Source of the DNA: Bacillota bacterium
GTDB lineage: Bacteria; Bacillota_A; Clostridia; Christensenellales; Aristaeellaceae
DNA: 64,000 nucleotides
NCBI GenBank assembly: GCA_023421735.1
Contig: JAEZSP010000070.1
Span: forward strand, 124,001 to 188,000
Reading direction: 5' to 3'
Part shown: positions 45,384 through 53,451 of the stretch, piece after piece
How positions within the stretch are numbered: position 1 is the stretch's first letter
How the letters are laid out: the number at the start of each line of letters is the position of its first letter
The notes under the pieces: model-generated
The model's database searches: none
What the model was told of the DNA's origin: nothing
What the model saw: only the letters and a program-made list of their open reading frames with translations
Made by a program: the position numbers and the translations under genes

Positions 45384-47087
45384 ATGATTTCGATTCGCGA
45401 GAAAACACCCATTGACAAGGGCTGGTCGGCAGACAAAAAGTACAAAATCATCGATGAATCCGGTACGCCATACCTCCTGCGCATCTCGCCGCCGGAACAG
45501 GCCGCGCGGAAAAAGGCGCAGTTTGAAATGATGCAAAAGGTCGCGGCGCTGGGCGTGCCGATGTGCGCGCCGGTGTCGTTTTTCGTCTCGGACGAGGGTG
45601 CGTGCCAGATTCTCACTTGGGTCGAAGGCGCGGACGCAGAGGATGCTGTCCCCCGCCTTTCGGCCACGGAGCAGTACGTTTTTGGGCTGCGCGCCGGGAA
45701 AATGCTGAAAACCATCCACAAAATCCCCGCGCCAGGCGATCAGGAATGTTGGGAAACCAGGATGAACCGCAAGATGGATCGCAAGATCGCCCTGTACCGC
45801 GCATGTCCGATTCGGTTTGACAAAGCGGAACGCCTCATCACCTACCTCCAAGAAAACAGGCACCTGCTCGCAAATCGTCCGCAGGTGTACCAGCACGGCG
45901 ATTTTCACATCGGGAATCTGATGATCGCGGACGGCAAGCCCGTCGTCATCGATTTTGACCGCGACGATTACGGCGACCCGTGGGAAGAATTCAACCGCAT
46001 CGTATGGTGCGCGCAGAAAAGCCCCATGATGGCGACCGGCATGATCGACGGCTACTTTGACGGGAAGCCGCCTGCTCAATTCTGGCAGCTTCTCACGCTC
46101 TACATCGCCTCAAACACGCTCTCCTCCGTGCCGTGGGCAATTCCCTTTGGTGAAAAGGAAGTCGACACGATGCTGCATCAGGCGCACACGGTGCTCGACT
46201 GGTATGCGGATATGACGCGCACGGTGCCAACTTGGTACCAGCCGGATATTTTATTGAGCTGGTGCGACGGCGTCCCATTGCGGCTCAAGGCCCCTTTTGA
46301 TTTGCGCTTTCTCGACCGCTATGGCAGGGCGTTCACCGTCTTTGACGATCAGGATTCGGGGAATCTCTGCTTCGGCGTGGAAAAAGACGGCAAACGTCTC
46401 TTTGTCAAGTTCGCGGGCGCGCCGACCGCGCAATACGACGGCACTGCGGAAGACGCCATCTTGCGCCTCAAGGCGACGACAGCCATTTACAGCGCGCTCG
46501 CGCACAAAAATCTCGTGCGGCTGATCGCCGCGGAAGAGGTCGGCGGCGGCTACGCGGCTGTGTTTGAATGGGCAGACGGCGACTGCATGGGCAAGCAATA
46601 CCCCGCGTCGCGGGCGCGCTTTCTGGCGCTTCCCCTGACGGACAAGCTGTGCGTCTACCGCGACGTGCTCGCGTTCCACGCGTTCGTCGCCGCGCAGGAC
46701 TGGGTCGCGATCGATTTCTACGACGGGAGCGTGCTCTACGACGCCGCGCGTCAAAAAACAATCCTGTGCGACATTGACGTCTATGCAAAGACGCCGGTCA
46801 TCAACGATCGGGGGCGCATGTGGGGTTCCTCGCGCTTCATGTCACCCGAGGAATTTGAATTGGGCGCGATGATCGACGAAATTTCCAACGTATTTACAAT
46901 GGGACAGATGGCATTCCAACTCTTTTCAGAGGGAGACAAGTCGCTCGAAGCTTGGCCGCTTTCATCTGCGGCACACGCGGCGGTTTGCAAGGCCACGAGC
47001 CCTGTGCGCACGGACAGACAAAAGACGATCAACGAATTGATCGCAGAATGGGAGGAAGCATGCCGGTCATTCAATCACACGATATAA
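45384..47087 (+). CDS. Two-kinase fusion: aminoglycoside phosphotransferase (APH)-like domain plus degenerate protein-kinase-like domain
   Basis: A 567-residue protein. Residues about 5-280 form an APH-fold phosphotransferase with the Brenner motif HGDFHIGN (171-178) and the metal-binding IDFD (189-192). Residues about 295-560 look like a eukaryotic-type kinase: a VAIK-like Lys342 (LFVKFAG), a hinge (AVFEWADGD), DFYDGSVLYD near 444 where HRDLKPxN is expected, CDID near 462 in place of DFG, and GSSRFMSPEE like the APE loop. The HRD His and Arg are missing, so the second domain may be regulatory or act by a modified mechanism. GGAG-type site before the ATG. Overlaps the next gene by 28 nt. Confidence 0.78.
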   Translation: MISIREKTPIDKGWSADKKYKIIDESGTPYLLRISPPEQAARKKAQFEMMQKVAALGVPMCAPVSFFVSDEGACQILTWVEGADAEDAVPRLSATEQYVFGLRAGKMLKTIHKIPAPGDQECWETRMNRKMDRKIALYRACPIRFDKAERLITYLQENRHLLANRPQVYQHGDFHIGNLMIADGKPVVIDFDRDDYGDPWEEFNRIVWCAQKSPMMATGMIDGYFDGKPPAQFWQLLTLYIASNTLSSVPWAIPFGEKEVDTMLHQAHTVLDWYADMTRTVPTWYQPDILLSWCDGVPLRLKAPFDLRFLDRYGRAFTVFDDQDSGNLCFGVEKDGKRLFVKFAGAPTAQYDGTAEDAILRLKATTAIYSALAHKNLVRLIAAEEVGGGYAAVFEWADGDCMGKQYPASRARFLALPLTDKLCVYRDVLAFHAFVAAQDWVAIDFYDGSVLYDAARQKTILCDIDVYAKTPVINDRGRMWGSSRFMSPEEFELGAMIDEISNVFTMGQMAFQLFSEGDKSLEAWPLSSAAHAAVCKATSPVRTDRQKTINELIAEWEEACRSFNHTI

Positions 47088-48454
47088 CACTTTACGGCGG
47101 CAACGACAATTACGACGTGGTTCTGCGCCCCTTGACGGACGCAGACCTGCCCTACCTTTATAAATGGAATGCAGATCCGGACGTAACCTATTTCACCGAA
47201 AGCGCAATCGGGCTCAAGTACGACGAAAAAACCGTCCGCGGAATTTACGGCGGCGTGTCGCAGGCTGCGCTGTGCTTCGCCGTGGAGGCGAACGGCGTCA
47301 CAGTCGGCGATTGCTGGCTCCAAATCATGAATATCGCGGACGTACGGGCAATGTATCCCCCGGAGACGGACATCCGCCGCATCGACATGTGCATCGGTGA
47401 AAAGGAGTACTGGAACAAGGGCATCGGCTCGACGTTTATCCGCATGTTGATCGACTACGCCTTCGCAGGGGAACACGTGGACGTTCTGCATTGCTTCTGC
47501 GAGGATTACAACGTGCGCAGTGAGCGGATGTGGCAGAAAAACGGATACAAACTGGTCAAAAAAGAGCCGGCATGGCATAACTGCATCGGCAAATACCAGC
47601 TCCACTACGCGCTGACCCGGCAGGAATACGTCGAGAACAATCGGACGCGCGTCCCGGCAAGCAAGGTCATCCCCCTACCCCTTTCGGCGCTTCAGCCATC
47701 GCAGCTCTATCTGAGCGAAGGAAAGCTTCGGCTTTGCCGCGAATGGTTTGACAGAGGCAGCGAAATCGACCCCATTCCGGTTCGGCAATTCATGAATCGT
47801 TCTCTGATGCTCGACGGCCACACGCGCGCGGCCGTGGCGCTGGAACGCGGCATGGATACCATCCCATGCTCGATCGACGCGGGCGATTGGGACATGGCTG
47901 CCTATGCCGAAAGCCTGGACGCGTGCATTGCACAGGGCGTGACGTCCGTTTCCGCGCTCGCGGAACGGATCGTCTCCCCGCGGGAAAACGAAGTGCTCTG
48001 GCGCAAGCGCTGCATGGAAAAATACGATAAACCGCCCTACATATACCTGAAAAAGCAGGAGGAAGCGCTCTTCTGGACGGAAACGCCCGTTTCGGAGGAT
48101 CAATGGGACATCCGCCTGGCTGCACAGGATGATCTCGCACTGTTCAACCGCCATCTCGCGCTGTGCGAACAAGGCCCGCTTGCGCAGGGCCTGCCGGATT
48201 ATTTCCTCCTGTTTGCAGACGGGGAGCCGGTCGCTCGCACGTGCATTGAGAAAATTGGCAGCACGCTATGGGAGCTTTCCGACGTACGCGTCGCAAAGCC
48301 GTGGCGCGAAAAGGGCTATGGACGGGCAATCTGCGCGCATGTGCTGAACCGCATCCTCGCTGCCGGACACATCGCAACTTGCCGTACCATGCCGTACAAC
48401 GCGGGCATGAACGCAATCCTGAAAAACCTCGGGTTTGCGCCGCTCTACGAATAA
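47060..48454 (+). CDS. GNAT - ParB/sulfiredoxin-like - GNAT three-domain protein
   Basis: A 464-residue protein. Residues about 18-195 are a RimJ/AAC(6')-type acetyltransferase (LRPLTDADLPYLYKWNADPDV start; YWNKGIGSTFIRMLIDYAF acetyl-CoA loop). Residues about 205-290 resemble a ParB/Srx nuclease-like domain (PLSALQPSQLYLSEGKL...PIPVRQFMNRSLMLDGHTRAAVAL). Residues about 360-464 form a second GNAT (VAKPWREKGYGRAICAHVL). GGAGG is 4 nt before ATG 47060, inside the 3' end of the kinase fusion, so expression is coupled. The function of this combination is unknown; small-molecule or tRNA/nucleotide-like substrates are possible. Confidence 0.75.
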   Translation: MPVIQSHDITLYGGNDNYDVVLRPLTDADLPYLYKWNADPDVTYFTESAIGLKYDEKTVRGIYGGVSQAALCFAVEANGVTVGDCWLQIMNIADVRAMYPPETDIRRIDMCIGEKEYWNKGIGSTFIRMLIDYAFAGEHVDVLHCFCEDYNVRSERMWQKNGYKLVKKEPAWHNCIGKYQLHYALTRQEYVENNRTRVPASKVIPLPLSALQPSQLYLSEGKLRLCREWFDRGSEIDPIPVRQFMNRSLMLDGHTRAAVALERGMDTIPCSIDAGDWDMAAYAESLDACIAQGVTSVSALAERIVSPRENEVLWRKRCMEKYDKPPYIYLKKQEEALFWTETPVSEDQWDIRLAAQDDLALFNRHLALCEQGPLAQGLPDYFLLFADGEPVARTCIEKIGSTLWELSDVRVAKPWREKGYGRAICAHVLNRILAAGHIATCRTMPYNAGMNAILKNLGFAPLYE

Positions 48455-48469
48455 AACGATCTGATCCCG

Positions 48470-49684
48470 TCAAGAAGCCGCGCGCTCGGCGTGCGTCAAT
48501 TTCCGGCAGAACGGGATCAACACGATGGCCGCTGTGAGCAGTAGGATTCCGAAGAAGAAAAAGACGTTTCGCATGCCGACGATGTCGCTGATAAAACCGC
48601 CCAGAAGCGAACCGAGCACCTTCGCGATGCCGAACGAGGTCAGCGTTAAAAGCGTTTGTGCGGAGCTCGACAGCTCCGGCGCGATGATCTTGCCGATGTA
48701 GAGTACGGGAAAAAACTCGAAACACGCCATCGCGGTCACCGCCGGAATCTGCGCGACGAGGATCAACTGCCAACTGCCGATGTCATGCGCGACGACAAAG
48801 CCCAGCCAGCGAACGCCGTTGACCGCAAAGCCGATGAGCAGCCACTGCCAAATCGTAAAGCGCCGCATGAGCCGCGTTGCAAACAGGAGCATCGGAATTT
48901 CGAGACAGACGGAAACCCAGGTGATGACGGAGGTCACAATATTGCTCACGCCCATCTCTTCGAGGTATGCGCCGTAAAACGTCATGTAAAACATGGTCGA
49001 ACAGGTTCCGATGAGCACGAGCGCAAGCACCGCGACGATGCGTTTGTCTGCAAGCGCCTTGACAGGCGAAATCCGAACCCCGCCAAACTGCCGTCCCCGG
49101 ACGTTTGGCAGCGCAAGCGCAACAGCCGCTGCCGCGAGCAGCGCAATCGCAAAATAGGTATACAGGTACCTGAGCGAATACATGCAGATAAAGCCAATGG
49201 CGAGCACGCCCACTTGATAGCCAATGGTGCCCATCATGCGGATCGGACCGAACGACTTGCCCCGCTCATTCGTGTAATCGAGCGCGATGGAGGTAGCCGT
49301 CGGGTTCGCCGCCTGCCCAAAAAAGGCGTTCAATATCAGGATGATGAGAAGCGGCATGAACTGCGTGGCTTCCGGAAGCAGCCTGCCCGTTTCAGGATCG
49401 GCGTGCGAAAAATCCGACGCACCGTCAACGAAGAACAATAGCACGGCTGAGAGCGCAAGCATGACCGAAACGATGGCCTTTTTGAGCCGCATGCGGTCGG
49501 AAAGCGCGCCCCACATGGGCATGAAGCACATCGCGATCAGTGCGGGAAGGGATGTCAATAGCGCGATCTGCGACCCGCTCATGCCAATCTGCGCAAAATA
49601 CTTGGATGCGAAGGTCGAAAAACCGAGTCCGATGAAGTAGACTGTGTAAAATGCCGATAATGTAACCATGCCGCGATTTTCCAT
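48470..49684 (-). CDS. Major facilitator superfamily transporter
   Basis: A 404-residue membrane protein with about twelve hydrophobic segments and an MFS loop 2-3 motif (GALSDRMRLKKAIV near residue 60). It resembles the LacY/nucleoside-H+ symporter branch (MFS_1-like). GGAGG is 6 nt before the ATG. The substrate is not predictable. It converges on the acetyltransferase fusion gene with only 15 nt between them. Confidence 0.87.
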   Translation of the reverse strand: MENRGMVTLSAFYTVYFIGLGFSTFASKYFAQIGMSGSQIALLTSLPALIAMCFMPMWGALSDRMRLKKAIVSVMLALSAVLLFFVDGASDFSHADPETGRLLPEATQFMPLLIILILNAFFGQAANPTATSIALDYTNERGKSFGPIRMMGTIGYQVGVLAIGFICMYSLRYLYTYFAIALLAAAAVALALPNVRGRQFGGVRISPVKALADKRIVAVLALVLIGTCSTMFYMTFYGAYLEEMGVSNIVTSVITWVSVCLEIPMLLFATRLMRRFTIWQWLLIGFAVNGVRWLGFVVAHDIGSWQLILVAQIPAVTAMACFEFFPVLYIGKIIAPELSSSAQTLLTLTSFGIAKVLGSLLGGFISDIVGMRNVFFFFGILLLTAAIVLIPFCRKLTHAERAAS

Positions 49685-49733
49685 GTATGTCCTCCGAACC
49701 CGTGTGCGTCATACGCATGATTGCGCTGAAAGA

Positions 49734-49756
49734 GCCCGATTCGGCAGGAATCGGGC
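49734..49756 (-). terminator. Hairpin between a small minus-strand frame and the MFS gene
   Basis: A perfect 9-bp stem GCCCGATTC/GAATCGGGC with a 5-nt loop. Read on the minus strand it is followed by TCTTTC, a weak U-tract, so it may be a leaky terminator. Confidence 0.5.
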
Positions 49757-49771
49757 CCGCTGCGCGAAGCT

Positions 49772-49918
49772 TCAATCTATTTCCCGGCCGACGGCATCCG
49801 GCACCTTTTTCCTTGCGTTCCGGAGGCCGCCGAAGCACGCTGCGATGCGCTCGCCCTTGCGCGCACACAGCCCGAGTTGAAACCGCTTTGCCGTCTGCCT
49901 GACAATGAACAAATCCAT
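49772..49918 (-). CDS. Small hypothetical basic protein (48 aa)
   Basis: An ATG at 49918 lies 8 nt after GAGGAGG, a strong site, and opens 48 codons to TGA at 49774-49772. The product is basic and hydrophilic, with two cysteines. The family is not recognised. It sits just upstream of a stem-loop and the MFS gene on the same strand. A longer frame from ATG 49925 in another phase runs into the MFS gene and is less likely because that ATG is only 1-2 nt from the same site. Confidence 0.42.
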   Translation of the reverse strand: MDLFIVRQTAKRFQLGLCARKGERIAACFGGLRNARKKVPDAVGREID

Positions 49919-50019
49919 ACGGCATGCCTCCTCTTTCGTTATGTGCGTGTTTATTTTAACATCCCATCCTTTGGATTACAAGCAAATGACGTCATTTCCA
50001 TCAGAAAAGGCAATTCCTA

Positions 50020-50862
50020 TCACTTGACAAGTATCTTGCAGAAATTTTTGAGCTTTTCGCGCGTTCCGCCATTGAGCGCGCGGTCAACCGCGCGGGTGGT
50101 GAGTTCGGTCACGACTGATTTGGGAGCGCGCAACGTGGGAATCGGTGCGCCGCAGTCATCGAACAGGAATGCCTCCGGCATATGCGCCTGGGTGCCCGAC
50201 GCCTGTTTGACAAACACGCGCCGTTCGGGATGGTCGAGAAGCGCACCGATCAAATCATCGGAGACCACGTAATTGACTGCGGATTCGGCGAGCCTGCCGG
50301 CCTCCTCTTCCGACAGTGCACTGCGCGCAAAACCCTGTGAATTGAAGGCCACGGCGCGCGCATCAGGATTTTCCGAGACTGCGCGCGCATACATGGCGTT
50401 GTGCCCACCCTTCGAGTGCCCGGTAAAGATCACGTTGCCCGTCCGGTGCTGTTCGGCGATCTTGCGGATGTCCGGATATTGCACCGAGCCCGCAAACGGT
50501 TCGCAGAAATTGTCCGTCCAATCGATGTTCGTGGGCACGCACTTGCCGCGCGATTCCGAGCCGCGCATGGCGACAATCGTCTCGTCGCCATCCTCGAATG
50601 TATAGGCGACGAAGCCATCGTCCGTGTTGTCGTTCACGTAACCGGTGAGCACGGCTGTCGAATTTCGCATTTCGCGCGCCGCCGCGCGGGACGCATCGTT
50701 CATCTCAATGCAATCGAGCGCACCCGCCGCATCCATGCGCAAAATGGTATCCGCCAATGCCGAGACCGGGACCTTGCCGCCCCGGGCGAGCAACGCCTGA
50801 TATAAGGCAGGTAAATCTATGTAGGAAAGCCACGAAAGATATAAAAGTTCCTTTGCCGTCAT
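50020..50862 (-). CDS. Mbeg1-like (DUF2974) alpha/beta hydrolase
   Basis: A 280-residue lipase-fold protein with a GHSKGG nucleophile elbow near residue 150, preceded by a strand ending VIFTGHS, and the family start (TAKELLYLSWLSYIDLPAL). Homologues are often annotated as DUF2974/Mbeg1-like lipases of unknown substrate. There is no signal peptide. GGGAG is 9 nt before the ATG. Its -10 (TATAAT on the minus strand, 50884-50879) faces the promoter of the flavoprotein gene. Confidence 0.82.
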   Translation of the reverse strand: MTAKELLYLSWLSYIDLPALYQALLARGGKVPVSALADTILRMDAAGALDCIEMNDASRAAAREMRNSTAVLTGYVNDNTDDGFVAYTFEDGDETIVAMRGSESRGKCVPTNIDWTDNFCEPFAGSVQYPDIRKIAEQHRTGNVIFTGHSKGGHNAMYARAVSENPDARAVAFNSQGFARSALSEEEAGRLAESAVNYVVSDDLIGALLDHPERRVFVKQASGTQAHMPEAFLFDDCGAPIPTLRAPKSVVTELTTRAVDRALNGGTREKLKNFCKILVK

Positions 50863-50896
50863 AAAAAATCACTCCCACATTATAGAATGCGGGCGC

Positions 50897-50925
50897 TTGC
50901 GAAACGGGCAATCGTTCGATATAAT
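50897..50925 (+). promoter_or_regulatory. Promoter of the iron-sulfur flavoprotein gene
   Basis: TTGCGA (50897-50902), 17-bp spacer, perfect TATAAT (50920-50925). A minus-strand -10 (ATTATA as read on plus, 50879-50884) for the hydrolase gene lies 13 bp to the left. Confidence 0.7.
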
Positions 50926-50948
50926 CAGAAGAAAAGGAGGCCGATAAA

Positions 50949-51527
50949 ATGGATAAATTGGTATTGGCAATCAACGGCAGTCCACGCAAAAACGGGAACA
51001 CCCACCGCGCACTCGAAATTACAGGGGATCGGCTCACGGCCCAGGGCATCCGGGTGGAGCACATCCAACTGGGCGGCATGCGCGTGCGCGGCTGCCAGGC
51101 GTGCGGCTGGTGCCGCAAAAACCCGGAGAAGCGCTGCGCGTTCGATGACGACGGAATGAACGAGATTCTCGCGCGCGTCTGGACGGCAGACGGTCTTTTG
51201 ATCGGCTCCCCCACCTATTACAGCAACCTGACGACCGAAACAAAGGCGTTCATCGACCGATGCGGCTATGTCTCCGGCGCAAACGGCGGACTTCTGAAGG
51301 GCAAGATCGGCGCACCGATCGTCTCGGTGCGCCGCGCGGGCGGGAACATCACCTATGCGGCGATTAATTTCCTCTTCGCCATCTCTCAGATGCCCATTGC
51401 CACATCGAGCTATTGGAACATGACGCTTTCGCGCGACATCGGCGACATCGAAAACGATCCGGAGGGCATCCGCACGTTCGAAACACTCGGCGACAACATG
51501 GCGGAACTGATCTACAAGCTGCGTTAG
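50949..51527 (+). CDS. Flavodoxin-family NAD(P)H-dependent reductase with iron-sulfur motif
   Basis: A 192-residue flavodoxin-fold protein: the FMN phosphate loop INGSPRKNGNT is at residues 8-18. A compact cysteine cluster CxxCxxCx7C (CQACGWC...C) near residue 55 resembles that of iron-sulfur flavoproteins, and GSPTYYSNLT is near residue 86. Such proteins move electrons from NAD(P)H or ferredoxin to small acceptors in anaerobes. AAGGAGG is suitably placed before the ATG. Confidence 0.86.
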   Translation: MDKLVLAINGSPRKNGNTHRALEITGDRLTAQGIRVEHIQLGGMRVRGCQACGWCRKNPEKRCAFDDDGMNEILARVWTADGLLIGSPTYYSNLTTETKAFIDRCGYVSGANGGLLKGKIGAPIVSVRRAGGNITYAAINFLFAISQMPIATSSYWNMTLSRDIGDIENDPEGIRTFETLGDNMAELIYKLR

Positions 51528-51633
51528 TGCGCCACCCATGACAGAAGTCGTGGAATTCGGTGCATCCGTTTTGCCCTGCAGTCAGGAGCGGGTTAGATGC
51601 GTCGATCACACGGTTTCTGTCACGGATGGCGTA

Positions 51634-52017
51634 TTAATACAGGTTCTCAATCGTAAACGCCTCATGATTCTGTAAGTGACCCAGCGTCTCTCCAAGAAGC
51701 GCCAATTCCTGATACGTATCGTCCAAATCTCCCAATTCGAGGCTTACCTGCGCGGCGACGATATGCAGATATGCGTCGTGCAGGTCGTTATGAGAGGCAA
51801 GAAGCTCGATGATCTTCAACTTTTCCTTAAATAGATTCGCGAGTTCGACCGTCTTCTCGATGGCGCCGTCCTTGTCCTTCGCGTCGACCAGCTCAATCGC
51901 CTCCATGCGAAGGTTGTCCATCGTCTCCAGCGACCGATGCTGGAAAAACAGCGAAAACAGGCACAGCGCAAGCGAGCAGACGAGTACCGTGCACATCGCG
52001 ATAAACGTCCCCCGCAT
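51634..52017 (-). CDS. DUF4363-family protein
   Basis: A 127-residue protein with one N-terminal membrane anchor (residues 7-26) and a long helical soluble part. It has the size and position of DUF4363 proteins, which accompany DUF421 (YetF) in Bacillota. Its ATG overlaps the DUF421 stop by one base (TAATG), so the two are translated together. Function unknown; the pair is linked with the cell envelope or sporulation in relatives. Confidence 0.78.
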   Translation of the reverse strand: MRGTFIAMCTVLVCSLALCLFSLFFQHRSLETMDNLRMEAIELVDAKDKDGAIEKTVELANLFKEKLKIIELLASHNDLHDAYLHIVAAQVSLELGDLDDTYQELALLGETLGHLQNHEAFTIENLY

Positions 52018-52736
52018 TACCAGATAATCTCCGCGGGCGAGAAGACCTGCAAATGTTCCATGCCGCCGCCTTTTCTCTGCGCCGTCAGCGCGCCCTTTGT
52101 GTTGACAAACGCAAAGTAGGTGCTCTCGATGTCAAGCCCCACGTGCGCAAGCTGTTCTTTCAACCAATTGTTGTCCTTTCCGCACTGATTCAGATTGTTC
52201 TTCTGCGCGCGGCCATCCATGACCAGGATGAGCGGGAGACCCTCGTAACCGGCATCGATCCCCATTTCGGACGCGGTCGGCGGTCGCACGCTCGCACGCG
52301 GAAAGGCGGAAATCCTGCCGTTGGCCTCGACAATGGCGGTTCCAACCTCGGCAGGATCCAAAAGCCCGTCGCCACGCAAGCCTTCAAGGAGATCGGACAG
52401 GCTGATACACAGGCGTTCAAGCTCCTTTTCGTCGATGACGCCCTTGGATATGACGATTGCCGGCTTGCCGGATATGATCGCGCGCGCCTTATCCGACTTC
52501 ATGTCGATGAGCGTGATTGCACAGTGGACGACAAACATCGCAGCAACCGGCAAAAGCCCTTGCAAAAGAGGCGTCGATACACTCTCCATCGGCGTCGCAA
52601 TGATGTCTGCAATGAGGATGGTCATTGCAAACTCGTAGGGTTGGAACTGACCCAACTGCCGCCTGCCCAACCCGCGCATCACGACGATCATGACGATATA
52701 GAGAATCATCGCCCGCAGGAACAGCGTAAGCATCAA
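52017..52736 (-). CDS. DUF421-family membrane protein (YetF-like)
   Basis: A 239-residue protein with three N-terminal membrane helices (MRGLGRRQLGQFQPYEFAMTILIADI block at about 20-45) and a cytosolic C-terminal part with the family segment KPAIVISKGVIDEKELERLCISLSDLLEGLR. AAGGGG lies 8 nt before the ATG. First gene of the DUF421-DUF4363 pair. Confidence 0.9.
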   Translation of the reverse strand: MMLTLFLRAMILYIVMIVVMRGLGRRQLGQFQPYEFAMTILIADIIATPMESVSTPLLQGLLPVAAMFVVHCAITLIDMKSDKARAIISGKPAIVISKGVIDEKELERLCISLSDLLEGLRGDGLLDPAEVGTAIVEANGRISAFPRASVRPPTASEMGIDAGYEGLPLILVMDGRAQKNNLNQCGKDNNWLKEQLAHVGLDIESTYFAFVNTKGALTAQRKGGGMEHLQVFSPAEIIW

Positions 52737-52813
52737 AAGAACCCCTTTACACGTCTAATAAAGGTATGATCCCCCCAAACGAGCGAAAAAATTCTCGCAT
52801 TGGTTGATATTAC

Positions 52814-52842
52814 TTGCATCAAACGGTGTAAAGTATTATCAT
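52814..52842 (+). promoter_or_regulatory. Promoter of the zinc-ribbon/CapA pair
   Basis: TTGCAT (52814-52819), 17-bp spacer, TATCAT (52837-52842), 38 nt before the ATG at 52880. Confidence 0.6.
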
Positions 52843-52879
52843 TAACTTGTACTAGTCTATCGATGAAAGGAGCGTTCCC

Positions 52880-53416
52880 ATGAGTATTTTTGATCATGCC
52901 TCGAAAAAGGTCACCCAGACCGTTCGGGAACTCCAGAAAAAGACAAACGATACGATGGCGATCAAGCGCATCGAATCGCAGATTCGGGACGCGGAATCCG
53001 AGATTCAGGGGCTTTACACGGCCATCGGACAGGCGGCCTATGCGGCACACGCAGAAGACAAGCCCTTTGAGGGCGGCGACGAGTTCTATGCAGGCATTGA
53101 CGCACTGAATGCGCGCATTGCGGACTTCCATAAGGAACTTGACAAGCTCAACGACGTCAAGCGTTGTACAGAATGCGGCGCGCAGGTGCAGCGCCTTGCG
53201 AAGTTCTGCCCGCAGTGCGGCGCAAAGCTGGAAATTGAGGTAGAGGTAGAGGAAGAGGAGATCGGCGAAGAGGTTCCCGAGATCGAAATCTGCCCCAATT
53301 GCGGCACAGAGCGCAAGGATCAATCGCGCTTTTGCGAAAGCTGCGGTCATGAATTTGAAACGGCGGCAGGGGTAGCCGAGGAAGACGACGAAGAACCGGA
53401 GATTGAAGAGGACTAA
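52880..53416 (+). CDS. Double zinc-ribbon protein with coiled coil
   Basis: A 178-residue protein. Residues 10-95 are helical and probably coiled coil (MAIKRIESQIRDAESEIQ; ADFHKELDKLN). Two zinc ribbons follow: CTECG...CPQCG near 97-115 and CPNCG...CESCG near 138-157. The linkers and C-terminus are very acidic (runs of Glu and Asp). Function unknown; such proteins usually mediate protein contacts. GAAAGGAG is before the ATG. It is 35 nt upstream of the CapA-like gene. Confidence 0.78.
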   Translation: MSIFDHASKKVTQTVRELQKKTNDTMAIKRIESQIRDAESEIQGLYTAIGQAAYAAHAEDKPFEGGDEFYAGIDALNARIADFHKELDKLNDVKRCTECGAQVQRLAKFCPQCGAKLEIEVEVEEEEIGEEVPEIEICPNCGTERKDQSRFCESCGHEFETAAGVAEEDDEEPEIEED

Positions 53417-53451
53417 TTACACCCTCGTAGACCAGACAAGGAGTCATCGGT

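Noticed and set aside
49425..49925. A 166-codon minus-strand frame overlapping the MFS gene start.
   Set aside because: Its second half is an out-of-frame reading of the MFS gene, and its ATG is 1-2 nt from the ribosome binding site.
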